DNA from: Kribbella qitaiheensis
GTDB lineage: Bacteria > Actinomycetota > Actinomycetes > Propionibacteriales > Kribbellaceae
Assembly: GCF_014217565.1 (NCBI RefSeq)
Contig: NZ_CP043661.1
Coordinates: 3,472,001 to 3,536,000 of the forward strand
Length of the DNA stretch: 64,000 bases
Reading direction: 5' to 3'
This document shows positions 21,328 through 29,644 of the stretch, piece after piece; within the stretch, counting starts at the first letter, position 1; each line of letters begins with the position of its first letter. Both the position numbers and the translations under genes were made by a program. Below the pieces are notes generated by a model. The model did no database searches, was not told the DNA's origin, and saw only the letters and a program-made list of their open reading frames with translations.

Positions 21328-22638
21328 TCAGGCGGCGGGGGCAACCTTCGTGAGCCCGTTGATGATCTTGTCCATCACGTCGCCGTCGCGCGGATCGGTG
21401 AGGTTGGCCAGGAGTTTGAGGGTGAACTTCATCAAGGTGGTGCGCGGCAGACCGTACTTCGTGCACAGCCGCATCACCTCCGGATTTCCGATCAGCTTCA
21501 CGAAGACCCGGCCGAGTGTGTAGTACCCGCCGTACTCCTGCTTGAGCGCCTTCGGGTACGCCGAGAGGGCGCGCTCGCGCTGACCCGGCTGCCGGTGCAG
21601 CGCCTGGGCGGCGACCTCCGCGGCGAACGCCCCGGACTCCATCGCGTACGGGATGCCTTCGCCGTTGAACGGGTTGACCATGCCGCCCGCGTCGCCCAGC
21701 AGCATCAGGCCGCGGGTGTAGTGCGGCTGCCGGTTGAAGCCCATCGGCAGTGCCGCCCCGCGGATCGGGATGGTCTGGAACTCGTCGCGGAACTGCCACT
21801 CGTCGGGGGTGTTCTTCAGCCACTGCTTGAGCAGGTCCGAGTAGTCCACCTTGCCGAAGGCGTCCGAGGTGTTCAGGATGCCGAGGCCGACGTTGACCGT
21901 GCCGTCGCCCATCCCGAAGATCCAGCCGTAGCCCGGCAGCAGTTGGCGCTGGCCCGCGTTCTGCGGGTCGTCCGCCCACAGCTCCAGCCACGACTCGAGG
22001 TAGTCGTCGTCGTGACGGGGACTGGTGAAGTACGTCCGGACGGCGACACCCATCGGCCGGTCGTCGCGCTTGTGCAGGCCCATCGAGACGCTGAGGCGCG
22101 ACGAGTTGCCGTCGGCGGCCATCACCAGCGGCGCGCGGAACTCGATGTCGGCGCCGTCGCGGCGGCCGTTGTCGTCCACCGGCTTGGCGGTGACGCCGAC
22201 GATGAAGCCCTTGTCGTCCAGCACCGGGCCGACGACGTTGGTCCGCTCGCGCAACCGGGCGCCGGCCTTGACCGCCTGCCGGGCGAGCAGGTCGTCGAAG
22301 TCCATCCGGTTCCGGGTCAGCCCGTAGTTCGGGTGGCTGGACAGGTCCGGCCAGTCGAGCTGCAGGGTGTGCCCGGCGCCGCGGATCCGCAGGCCGTAGT
22401 TCTGGATCCAGCCGGCCTCGGGCGAGATGTCGATGCCCATGTTGATCAGCTGCTTGGTGCCGCGCGGGGTGAGCCCGTCGCCGCAGACCTTCTCGCGCGG
22501 GAACGCGGTCTTCTCCAGCAGCAGGACGTCGAGCCCGGCGTTGGCCAGATGGTAGGCGGCCGACGAGCCGGCCGGACCGGCACCGACGACGATCACATCC
22601 GCGGTCTCGGCCTGCCGTGGCGACGTGCTCTGACTCAT
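21328..22638 (-). CDS. menJ: Geranylgeranyl reductase family FAD-dependent oxidoreductase (probable menaquinone side-chain reductase)
   Basis: A 436-residue flavoprotein. The FAD dinucleotide-binding motif VIVVGAGPAGSSAAYHLA is at about residues 12-29. The family block LLLEKTAFPREKVCGDGLTPRG follows, and LLGDAGGMVNPFNGEGI near 285 is the second FAD-contact motif. Mycobacterial MenJ of this family saturates one isoprene unit of menaquinone; that role fits the place between menG and nuoA. ATG 22638 was preferred to an upstream GTG because a purine-rich ribosome site lies before it. The specific assignment rests on context, as other members act on geranylgeranyl-diphosphate or lipids. Confidence 0.75.
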   Translation of the reverse strand: MSQSTSPRQAETADVIVVGAGPAGSSAAYHLANAGLDVLLLEKTAFPREKVCGDGLTPRGTKQLINMGIDISPEAGWIQNYGLRIRGAGHTLQLDWPDLSSHPNYGLTRNRMDFDDLLARQAVKAGARLRERTNVVGPVLDDKGFIVGVTAKPVDDNGRRDGADIEFRAPLVMAADGNSSRLSVSMGLHKRDDRPMGVAVRTYFTSPRHDDDYLESWLELWADDPQNAGQRQLLPGYGWIFGMGDGTVNVGLGILNTSDAFGKVDYSDLLKQWLKNTPDEWQFRDEFQTIPIRGAALPMGFNRQPHYTRGLMLLGDAGGMVNPFNGEGIPYAMESGAFAAEVAAQALHRQPGQRERALSAYPKALKQEYGGYYTLGRVFVKLIGNPEVMRLCTKYGLPRTTLMKFTLKLLANLTDPRDGDVMDKIINGLTKVAPAA

Positions 22639-22820
22639 CTCATCCCGGCCTGGAAGTTGGGGGCTGGTCACTCGTGAAGGGATTCACGAGGCCCGATCAC
22701 CCGACAGTCTAGGACTGCCTGACGAGGACGCGAAACCGGCCCGGAGTCCCTTACCCGCAGGCGATTTACGCACTCTCCACCTTGCGTAATTCAGGCCCGC
22801 CGGTACTGCGAACCAGTGAC

Positions 22821-23531
22821 TCAGGTGGTCTGTTCCAGCGGCTTCACGCCGCGGTGGATCGCCACCAGGCCGCCGGTGAGGTTGCGCCATTGGACTCCGG
22901 ACCAGCCGGAGGCCTCGATCGTGGTGGCAAGTGGCTCCTGACCAGGCCAGGCGCGTACTGACTCGGCCAGGTAGACGTAGGCATCGGGGTTCGTGGAGAC
23001 CGCCTTCGCGACCACCGGGACCGCTCGCATCATGTACTCCAGGTACGCCACCCGGAACGGCTTCCAGGTCGGGTGCGAGTTCTCCAGCACCACCAGCCGG
23101 CCGCCCGGCTTCGTCACCCGGAGCATCTCCTTCAGCGCGACCGTGACGTCGTTCACGTTCCGCAGCGCCCAGGAGATCGTCACCAGGTCGAAGGTCTCGT
23201 CGGCGAACGGCAGCCGCAGCGCGTCGCCCGCGATCAGGTCGAGCTCGGGGTAGCGGCGCTTGCCGACCCGGAGCATCCCGACCGAGAAGTCGCAGGACAC
23301 CACCTCGGCGCCCGCCTCCCGCAACTTCACGCTGGAGGCGCCGGTACCGGCGGCTAGGTCGAGGATCTTCATCCCCTTCCGCGGCGCGATCTCCGCCAGC
23401 GTCTGCGGCCGCCAGTACAGTTTCTCCAGCCCCATCGTGGCCACCGCGTTCGTCCGGTCGTAGCCCTCGGCCACGTTGTCGAACATCGCGGCCACGGCTT
23501 CCGGTTGTTTGGTGAGATCTGCGCGGTTCAC
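22821..23531 (-). CDS. menG: Demethylmenaquinone methyltransferase
   Basis: A 236-residue UbiE/MenG family class I methyltransferase that performs the last step of menaquinone synthesis. The SAM loop is ILDLAAGTGASSVKLREAGAEVVSCDFS near residues 55-82. The UbiE signatures VAEGYDRTNAVATMGLEKLYWR near the N-terminus and RVTKPGGRLVVLENSHP near 140 are clear. It is divergent from menF and upstream of menJ, so the quinone genes flank the intergenic promoter region 23532-23673. Confidence 0.92.
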   Translation of the reverse strand: MNRADLTKQPEAVAAMFDNVAEGYDRTNAVATMGLEKLYWRPQTLAEIAPRKGMKILDLAAGTGASSVKLREAGAEVVSCDFSVGMLRVGKRRYPELDLIAGDALRLPFADETFDLVTISWALRNVNDVTVALKEMLRVTKPGGRLVVLENSHPTWKPFRVAYLEYMMRAVPVVAKAVSTNPDAYVYLAESVRAWPGQEPLATTIEASGWSGVQWRNLTGGLVAIHRGVKPLEQTT

Positions 23532-23673
23532 TTGTCTAGTGGATCACGGCTGCGACCGGCACTGAAATTCGCTGGACACAGGGCAGGCATACGCTTGCAT
23601 GCCGTGAGTGCATCACTGATGAGTCGGTCGGCCATCGCGACCCGGGGCCGGAGCGCGAGCGAGGAGTGTTGCC

Positions 23674-24945
23674 GTGAGTTTGTCTGACCCGGTTCCACCC
23701 GGCCATCTGGCGGCGCCGCACCTGGTGGTCCGCAGCCAGCCGGTCGACGGCGTCGCGGACCGGCTGATGGACCACCTGCCCGACGACGGCGGAGTGGCCT
23801 GGGTACGGCGCGGCGACGGCCACGTCGGCTGGGGCGTGGCGGCCCGGCTGGACGTTGCCGGTAGCAACCGGTTCGCCAGGGCCCAGGCCTGGTGGCAGGA
23901 ACTGGTCGGTCACGCGGTCGTCCGCGACGACGTCGGCGTACCGGGCTCCGGCCTGCTCTGCTTCGGTTCGTTCGGTTTCACCGACTCCGATCCGAGCCAG
24001 CTCGTCGTCCCCGAGGTGATCGTCGGCCGTCGCGGCAGCACCACCTGGGTGACCACCATCTCCCCGGCCAGCTCACTGGTCGCACCGCCGCAGCTGACCA
24101 GCTACGAGCCGGACCCGGTCGGCACGGTCGCCTTCGCCGACGGGTCGCGCTCCGGCACCGCCTGGTCCGGCATCGTGGCCGAGGCGGTGACCCGGATCAC
24201 CAGCGGCGAGCTCGACAAGGTGGTGCTGGCCCGCGACCTGATCGCGATCGCGGAGAAGCCGATCGATCTGCGCTGGCCGCTGCGCCGCCTCGCCTCGGCG
24301 TACCCGAACTGCTGGACGTTCTCCGTCGACGGGCTGATCGGCGCGACCCCGGAGCTGCTGGTCCGGCGGGAGAAGGGCCTGATCACCTCGCGAGTCCTGG
24401 CCGGCACCATCCGGCGTACCGGCGACGACGCGCACGACCTGGCGCTGGCCGCGTCGCTGGCCCGGTCGAGCAAGGACCTGGAGGAGCACGAGTACGCCGT
24501 ACGGTCGGTCGCTGACGCTTTGAAGCCGCATTGCAAGTCGATGAACGTGCCCGAGACCCCGTTCGTGCTGCACCTGCCGAATGTGATGCATCTCGCCTCC
24601 GACGTCGCCGGGGTCGCCGCGAACGGAGCGTCCGCACTCGGGCTTGCCGCCGCGCTGCACCCGTCGGCCGCGATCTGCGGTACGCCGACCGACACCGCGC
24701 GGGATCTGATCGGTGAGATCGAGGGCATGTCGCGCGGGCGGTTCTCCGGACCGGTCGGCTGGATGGACGCCGGCGGCGACGGCGAGTGGTGCATCGCGCT
24801 GCGCTGCGGCCAAGCGGACCCCGACGACCCGACCCGGATGCGGATCTTCGCCGGCGCCGGCATCGTCGCCGGGTCGGACCCGGAGGCAGAGCTGGCCGAG
24901 ACGATCGCGAAGCTGGTTCCGATGCGGGACGCGCTCGGAGAATGA
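23674..24945 (+). CDS. menF: Isochorismate synthase
   Basis: A 423-residue chorismate-binding enzyme that converts chorismate to isochorismate, the first committed step to menaquinone. The C-terminal catalytic domain shows LDKVVLARDLIAI, the LVRREKGLITSRVLAGTIRRTG block near residue 230, HLPNVMHLASDVAG, CGTPTDTARDLI and FSGPVGWMDAGGDGEWCIALRCG. The GTG start follows GAGGAG. Siderophore-type isochorismate synthases are similar, but no siderophore genes are near and the rest of the men pathway is in the window. Confidence 0.9.
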   Translation: MSLSDPVPPGHLAAPHLVVRSQPVDGVADRLMDHLPDDGGVAWVRRGDGHVGWGVAARLDVAGSNRFARAQAWWQELVGHAVVRDDVGVPGSGLLCFGSFGFTDSDPSQLVVPEVIVGRRGSTTWVTTISPASSLVAPPQLTSYEPDPVGTVAFADGSRSGTAWSGIVAEAVTRITSGELDKVVLARDLIAIAEKPIDLRWPLRRLASAYPNCWTFSVDGLIGATPELLVRREKGLITSRVLAGTIRRTGDDAHDLALAASLARSSKDLEEHEYAVRSVADALKPHCKSMNVPETPFVLHLPNVMHLASDVAGVAANGASALGLAAALHPSAAICGTPTDTARDLIGEIEGMSRGRFSGPVGWMDAGGDGEWCIALRCGQADPDDPTRMRIFAGAGIVAGSDPEAELAETIAKLVPMRDALGE

Positions 24946-24957
24946 GCCGTTGTAGCT

Positions 24958-25050
24958 AGTGTCGCGTAAGCGAAGTAGCTTGAAAGCTGGAGGTGTCCAG
25001 GTGCGTGCCTGGGCGCCTCCAGCGTCAAGCTACTTCGCTTACGGGACACT
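24958..25050. repeat. Long near-perfect inverted repeat (93 bp hairpin)
   Basis: The left arm begins at 24958 (AGTGTCGCGTAAGCGAAG) and the right arm ends at 25050 with its complement. About 33 base pairs form, with one mismatch and one small internal loop, followed by a second inner stem (CCAGG/CCTGG). It sits 12 bases after the menF stop and directly upstream of the ribosome site of the next gene. It could terminate menF, act as an attenuator or be a MITE-like palindrome. Confidence 0.75.
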
Positions 25051-25061
25051 TGAGGAGAACT

Positions 25062-25685
25062 GTGAAGCTCACGAAGTACAAGCACGCCTGTGTCCGGATC
25101 TCCAAGGACGGCAAGGAATTGCTGGTCGATCCGGGTGTCTGGGCCGAGGACGAGGCGTTCGAGGGCGTGGACGCGATCCTGGTCACGCACGAGCACTTCG
25201 ACCACCTGGACGCCGACCGGGTCCGGGCGCTGGACGTGCCGATCTGGACGAACGCCGGCGTTGCCGCCGAGCTGGGCGCCGACCTCGCCGACCGGATCAC
25301 CGTGGTCGAAGGCGGCCAGTCCTTCGAGGCAGCCGGTTTCCAGATCAGTGCCTATGGCAACGACCACGCGATCATCCTGCCGGAGCTGGGTGTTCCGTGC
25401 CAGAACGTGGGCTACCTGATCGAGGACGCCGTCTACCACCCCGGCGATTCCTTCACCAAGCCCGACCGCGAGGTACACACCAACCTGGTCCCGATCTCCG
25501 GTCCCTGGTTCACCCTCCCTGCCGCCGTCCAGTACGTCCGCGAGGTAGCAGCCCAGCAGACCGTCGGCATCCACGACGCCCTCCTAAGCGAGATCGGCCT
25601 CACCATGGGCGAACGCTGGATCGGCACCCAGGGCGGCAAGCCGTACCTCGGCCTGAAGCCCGGCGACTCGGTCGAGATCAACTGA
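25062..25685 (+). CDS. Metallo-beta-lactamase fold metal-dependent hydrolase
   Basis: A 207-residue single-domain protein of the MBL-fold, UlaG/UPF0173-like group. The zinc motif THEHFDHLD lies near residues 44-52. Further ligands are likely in YHPGDSF near 126-132 and IHDALLS near 168. Such proteins act on phosphorylated or N-acylated small molecules, but the substrate is unknown. GTG 25062 was chosen because GAGGAGAACT precedes it; a longer frame would run through the large inverted repeat. It is set apart from menF by that repeat. Confidence 0.8.
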   Translation: MKLTKYKHACVRISKDGKELLVDPGVWAEDEAFEGVDAILVTHEHFDHLDADRVRALDVPIWTNAGVAAELGADLADRITVVEGGQSFEAAGFQISAYGNDHAIILPELGVPCQNVGYLIEDAVYHPGDSFTKPDREVHTNLVPISGPWFTLPAAVQYVREVAAQQTVGIHDALLSEIGLTMGERWIGTQGGKPYLGLKPGDSVEIN

Positions 25686-26009
25686 CCCGTACGCCGATCC
25701 ACACCTCGTCTCGCCCACCGAGGCGGGTCGTGCGAGGGGCCGGACCAGGTTCAGGGGGTTCGGACAGTACGTCGGGACCTCGGACAGCGAATAGCCTGTA
25801 CGCGGTCCCTGCTTGGTGTCCGAGGTCCCCAGAGGTCGGCCGCACCGCCTGGAGACGGAGGGCACGGAGCACGGCGCCAGGCTGTCGCTCGATCGGGTGC
25901 TGGAGATCACTCAGCAGATCACCGCCAAGGACTGGCAACTGACATTTGTCATCGCTACTGGTGATGGGTTCATGGGGCGCGAGGGCGTGGGGACCTCAGG
26001 CTGAGGGGT
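25686..26009. other. Intergenic region with inverted repeat and possible gene fragment
   Basis: These 324 bases hold a perfect 13-base inverted repeat, GGGACCTCGGACA (25774-25786) and its complement (25817-25829), separated by 30 bases. An open frame at 25813-26004 encodes a short stretch (LSLDRVLEITQQITAKDWQL) faintly like the start of plasmid replication-relaxation proteins, then loses sense. I regard it as a fragment at best. The end near 26009 should hold the promoter of the ABC operon. Confidence 0.35.
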
Positions 26010-26936
26010 ATGGACGAATCAGCGGTGATCAGGGCCGAGCGGCTGACGCGGCGGTATGGCGGTAGGACCGGCTTCGATGCTGTTCGTGGGGTTGATCTGT
26101 CGGTTCGGCGGGGTGAGTTGTTCGCGTTGCTCGGGACCAACGGTGCCGGTAAGACGTCGACTCTGGAAGTACTTGAGGGGCTGGCTGCGCCGACGTCTGG
26201 GACGGTTCGGGTGCTGGGGCGGGATCCCTTTCAGGAAAGGCGATTCGTTCGGTCGAGGATCGGGATTCTGCTTCAGGATGCCGGCTTTCCGATGGATCTG
26301 ACGGTTGGCGAGACGGCCAGGACCTGGGCTGGGACGGTGTCGAGACCGCGGCCGGTCGGGGAGGTCCTCGAGCTCGTCGGGCTTGGCGGCCGGGAGCGGG
26401 TTCGCGTGCGGCAACTGTCGGGTGGCGAGCGGAAGAAGCTCGGCCTGGCGCTGTCGATCGTGGGACAGCCTGAGGTGCTGTTCCTGGACGAACCCACGGC
26501 GGGCCTCGATCCCCAGAGCAGGCAGCACACCTGGCGACTGATCGACCACCTGCTCGGTACCGGCACCACCATCCTCTTGACCACCCACTACCTGGCCGAA
26601 GCCGCCGAACTCGCGGACCGGCTCGCGATCCTTCATCACGGCCGTATCGTCGCCCTCGGCACGCCCACCGAGATCGCGGCCACCAGACCGGCCCGAGTCA
26701 CCTTCAGCCTGCCCGCCGATACGCCGTTCCCGGAACTCGCGGGCACCGCCATCACTGTCGACGGCAGCCGGATCGTCCTCACCACCGAGGACCTCCAGCA
26801 AACCCTCGAGTCGGTTCTGTACTGGGCCGGCAACCAAGGCCTCAGGCTGCACGACCTCGCCGCCCGCCCCGCCTCGCTGGAAGAAGCATTCCTCGCCATC
26901 GCGGAGTCGGACGACAGCGAAGGAGTCGCGGCATGA
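26010..26936 (+). CDS. ABC transporter ATP-binding protein (ABC-2 type)
   Basis: A 308-residue ATPase of the drug/lipid export (DrrA/CcmA-like) class. Walker A is LLGTNGAGKTSTLE near residues 42-55, the Q-loop ILLQDAGFPMDLTV, the signature RQLSGGERKKLGLALS near 136 and Walker B VLFLDEPTAGLDPQSR near 155. The C-terminal 80 residues form the regulatory DUF4162-like tail. It overlaps the permease gene by four bases. The operon continues with a histidine kinase and a response regulator, the usual arrangement for a self-sensing exporter. Confidence 0.9.
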   Translation: MDESAVIRAERLTRRYGGRTGFDAVRGVDLSVRRGELFALLGTNGAGKTSTLEVLEGLAAPTSGTVRVLGRDPFQERRFVRSRIGILLQDAGFPMDLTVGETARTWAGTVSRPRPVGEVLELVGLGGRERVRVRQLSGGERKKLGLALSIVGQPEVLFLDEPTAGLDPQSRQHTWRLIDHLLGTGTTILLTTHYLAEAAELADRLAILHHGRIVALGTPTEIAATRPARVTFSLPADTPFPELAGTAITVDGSRIVLTTEDLQQTLESVLYWAGNQGLRLHDLAARPASLEEAFLAIAESDDSEGVAA

Positions 26937-26994
26937 ACCCGGCAGCCGGCGACGGTGACGGTGACGGGGGTGCCCGCATGAACCCGGCAGCCGG
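26931..26994 (+). repeat. 19-bp direct repeat duplicating the permease start region
   Basis: GCATGAACCCGGCAGCCGG occurs at 26931-26949 and again at 26976-26994. The copies are 45 bases (15 codons) apart, so both ATG codons are in the same frame and encode MNPAAG twice. A GACGGT run lies between them. The repeat creates two equivalent start sites for the permease. Confidence 0.8.
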
Positions 26995-27862
26995 AGTTGG
27001 GCGAGCATCTGCGGTGGGACCGGTCCGGGGTCCAGCGGATGACCGGTTAGATCCGGCTAGTGTCCCCGGAGCCCGGAGAGGTGCGCTCCGGAGAGTGGCC
27101 GCGCTGGGGCGTTCGGAGGGGGTGCTGCTGCGGCGCAACGGTCTCGCGGTTGTGATCGCGCTGGCCTTGCCAGTAAGCGCAGTACTCGGCCTGCGGTCCT
27201 CCCCTGAGCTCGCGGGCGTGATCGGGAGCGACACGGGCGCGGCCGTGGTGACAGCAGTCGCGGCGGTCTCGCTGAACCTCTTCGTCTACTACCACCTGGT
27301 CACAGCACTCGTCGCAAGGCGGGAAGAGCTGGTACTCAAACGCCTCCGCACCGGCGAACCCTCCGACCTGGAGATCCTGGCCGGCACAGCCGCACCAGTG
27401 GTAGCGGTCGCCTGGGCCCAGATAGCACTGGCCGCCCTAGCCGCAGCTATCTGGTTCGACGTCACCAGACCGGTCAATCTCCTACTGGTAGTCGCCGCCA
27501 TCGTCCTCGGCACCGCGGTCTTCGTGCTCCTCGCAACAGCCAGCACAGCCCTCACCCCAACCGTAGAACTGGCTCAAGCGACCACCACACCGATGCTGGT
27601 CATCCCATTGATCCTCAGCGGCCTCTACCTCCCGCTGGCCGACCTGCCTCGCACAGTCGAACTAGTAGGCCGCCTGCTACCACTGACTCCAGTAGTAGAC
27701 CTACTGCGGCTCGGCTTGTCGGGCACCACCACAGACGGCCGCACTGTCGACTTCGCGGGCAGCCTGGCGCCCGCCGTACCAAGTGTGTTGACGCTGCTCG
27801 CCTGGACAGTCGTCGGCGGCCTGGCGACTCGCCGCTGGTTCCGCTGGGAACCACGGCGCTGA
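26933..27862 (+). CDS. ABC-2 type transporter permease
   Basis: A 309-residue membrane protein with about six transmembrane helices after a polar, low-complexity N-terminus of roughly 60 residues. Helices are visible at VVIALALPVSAVLGL, AAVVTAVAAVSLNLFVYYHL, AAPVVAVAWAQIALAALAAAI, LLVVAAIVLGTAVFVLLATAS, TTTPMLVIPLILSGLYLPLADLP and LTLLAWTVVGGLATRRWF. It pairs with the ATPase it overlaps. The start is ambiguous: ATG 26933 and ATG 26978 sit in identical duplicated sequence. The substrate is unknown. Confidence 0.85.
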   Translation: MNPAAGDGDGDGGARMNPAAGVGRASAVGPVRGPADDRLDPASVPGARRGALRRVAALGRSEGVLLRRNGLAVVIALALPVSAVLGLRSSPELAGVIGSDTGAAVVTAVAAVSLNLFVYYHLVTALVARREELVLKRLRTGEPSDLEILAGTAAPVVAVAWAQIALAALAAAIWFDVTRPVNLLLVVAAIVLGTAVFVLLATASTALTPTVELAQATTTPMLVIPLILSGLYLPLADLPRTVELVGRLLPLTPVVDLLRLGLSGTTTDGRTVDFAGSLAPAVPSVLTLLAWTVVGGLATRRWFRWEPRR

Positions 27863-27883
27863 CCACGTGACAGGCTGACCTCC

Positions 27884-29023
27884 ATGGTGTCCGTCCTTGG
27901 CTGGTGGCGTGAGCGCAGCAGAGCTGAGCGCTTCGACATCAGCCTCCGTTGGCCCCTGTACTTCGTAGTCGGCTCGGAGCCCTTCCTGGCAGTCCTGCTC
28001 ATCGCCGGCAACCGGTCGACCTCCAGCCTTCGTGCCGGCATCTTCCTGCTGGTATCAGTTGCCCACACGGTCGCACTAGTGATGCTGATGCGAGCCAGCC
28101 TCAGCGCCTACCTGCACCGCCAAGGCCCTAGCAAGCGCCTGCTGATCACGGCCGTAGTCCTGACCGTTGTCGGTGTCACGGTCCTTCCCGACCATGCCGT
28201 CTCACTCCTGATGCTCGGCGGGTTCCTGACGCTGGCACTGTCACCACTCCCGCCGCTAGCGGCACTGCTCGGCCTCGTCGTACTCGGCTCTGTCCTCGCA
28301 GGTCTTATCGCAGACACGCAGGCAGCTTTCGCCTTCGCGTACGGTGTCGGCATCGCGGTGCTGACCGGCCGGTTCTCCGCCTGGATGCTCGGGATGGGCT
28401 GGGAGCTGGACCGTTCCCGGGCCATCTCCACCCAGCTCGCGGTCGCCGAGGAGCGGCTGAGGTTCTCGCGCGATCTGCACGACACCCTGGGCCGCAACCT
28501 CTCGCTGGTGGCAGTGCAGAGCGAACTCGCGGCGCGGCTGGCCGACAGGGGCGACGCGGACGCGGCAGAGCAGATGCTCGCTGTCCGGAGGATCGCCCAC
28601 GAGTCGCTGCGCGAGATGCGCGCAGTGGTCGACGCGTACCGGAGTACGGACCTCAGCTCGGAGCTAGCAGGAGCACAGTCCGTACTACGGTCTGCCGGAA
28701 TCAACTGCCGGGTCATCGGCGACGGGTCGAGCCTGCCGGACGCGACGCAGATCGCCCTGGCCTGGGTGGTCCGCGAGGCCACCACGAACGTCATCCACCA
28801 CAGCGACGCGACCACCTGCAAGATCGAACTGGACGCGGCCGACAAGCAGAGCGTCGTACTGCGGATGGAGAACGACGGCGTGCGTACCGCCCGCACAGCT
28901 CTCGGTCCAGGCAACGGTCTGGTCGGACTGCGCGAGCGACTTGCCGAAGTAGGCGGCACCCTGACCGCTGAGCCGCAGCCGGGCGGCCGGTTCCTCCTCC
29001 AAGCCCAGTTGCCGACCGCATGA
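27884..29023 (+). CDS. Two-component sensor histidine kinase (DesK/NarL-type)
   Basis: A 379-residue membrane sensor kinase. Four to five N-terminal helices span residues about 20-165 with only short loops, so it probably senses within the membrane. The phosphoacceptor helix is of the HisKA_3 type: RFSRDLHDTLGRNLSLVAVQ near residues 194-213, with His at about 200. The ATPase domain ends with the G-box GPGNGLVGLRERLAEVGG near 343-360. It overlaps its response regulator by four bases and follows the ABC-2 operon by 21 bases, so it likely regulates or senses that exporter. Confidence 0.9.
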   Translation: MVSVLGWWRERSRAERFDISLRWPLYFVVGSEPFLAVLLIAGNRSTSSLRAGIFLLVSVAHTVALVMLMRASLSAYLHRQGPSKRLLITAVVLTVVGVTVLPDHAVSLLMLGGFLTLALSPLPPLAALLGLVVLGSVLAGLIADTQAAFAFAYGVGIAVLTGRFSAWMLGMGWELDRSRAISTQLAVAEERLRFSRDLHDTLGRNLSLVAVQSELAARLADRGDADAAEQMLAVRRIAHESLREMRAVVDAYRSTDLSSELAGAQSVLRSAGINCRVIGDGSSLPDATQIALAWVVREATTNVIHHSDATTCKIELDAADKQSVVLRMENDGVRTARTALGPGNGLVGLRERLAEVGGTLTAEPQPGGRFLLQAQLPTA

Positions 29024-29640
29024 TCCGCCTCCTCCTCGCGGACGACGAGAACCTCATCCGTACTGCGCTCGCCGCGCTGCTCTCACTGGAAGACGACCTG
29101 ACGGTGGTAGCCCAGGCAGCCTCGGCCGCCGAGGCACTGGCGATGGCACGGCATCACCGACCCGACGTGGCCGTCCTCGACCTCCAGATGCCGAGTCTGC
29201 CGACCGGCGGTCTCGGCGGGATCGGCGTGGCCGAAGTACTGCGGGTCGAGCTGCCCGAGTGCGCCAGCCTGATCGTCACCGGACACGGGCGGCCCGGCCA
29301 CCTCAAACAGGCCCTCGCTGCCGGCGTCCGCGGCTTCCTGCCCAAGACGGTGTCGGCCGAAGTACTGGCCGACGTGATCCGCACCGTCCACGCCGGCGGC
29401 CGGTACGTCGACCCCGAACTCGCCGCCGAAGCCATCAGCGCCGGCGACAACCCGCTCACCGCCCGCGAAGCCGATGTCCTGGAACTCGCCGCCGACGGAG
29501 CTCCGATCGAGGAGATCGCCCAGCGCGCGGCCCTCTCCCCCGGCACCGTCCGCAACTACCTCTCCTCGGCCGGCGCCAAACTAGGCACCTCCAACCGCCA
29601 CGAAGCCGCCCGAATAGCTCGCACCCACGGCTGGATCTAG
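29020..29640 (+). CDS. LuxR-family response regulator
   Basis: A 206-residue NarL/DesR-type regulator. The receiver domain (1-120) has the acidic pair ADDEN near residues 6-10, the phosphorylation Asp in VAVLDLQMPS near 51, and a Lys in LPKTVS near 106. The C-terminal helix-turn-helix reads LTAREADVLELAADGAPIEEIAQ then LSPGTVRNYLSSAGAKLG. It is co-transcribed with the kinase. The probable target is the adjacent ABC-2 transporter promoter. Confidence 0.92.
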   Translation: MIRLLLADDENLIRTALAALLSLEDDLTVVAQAASAAEALAMARHHRPDVAVLDLQMPSLPTGGLGGIGVAEVLRVELPECASLIVTGHGRPGHLKQALAAGVRGFLPKTVSAEVLADVIRTVHAGGRYVDPELAAEAISAGDNPLTAREADVLELAADGAPIEEIAQRAALSPGTVRNYLSSAGAKLGTSNRHEAARIARTHGWI

Positions 29641-29644
29641 CCCA

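Noticed and set aside
24102..25574. 490-codon minus-strand frame covering menF and the MBL gene
   Set aside because: It is antisense to two well-supported genes, crosses the large hairpin, and shows no family resemblance.
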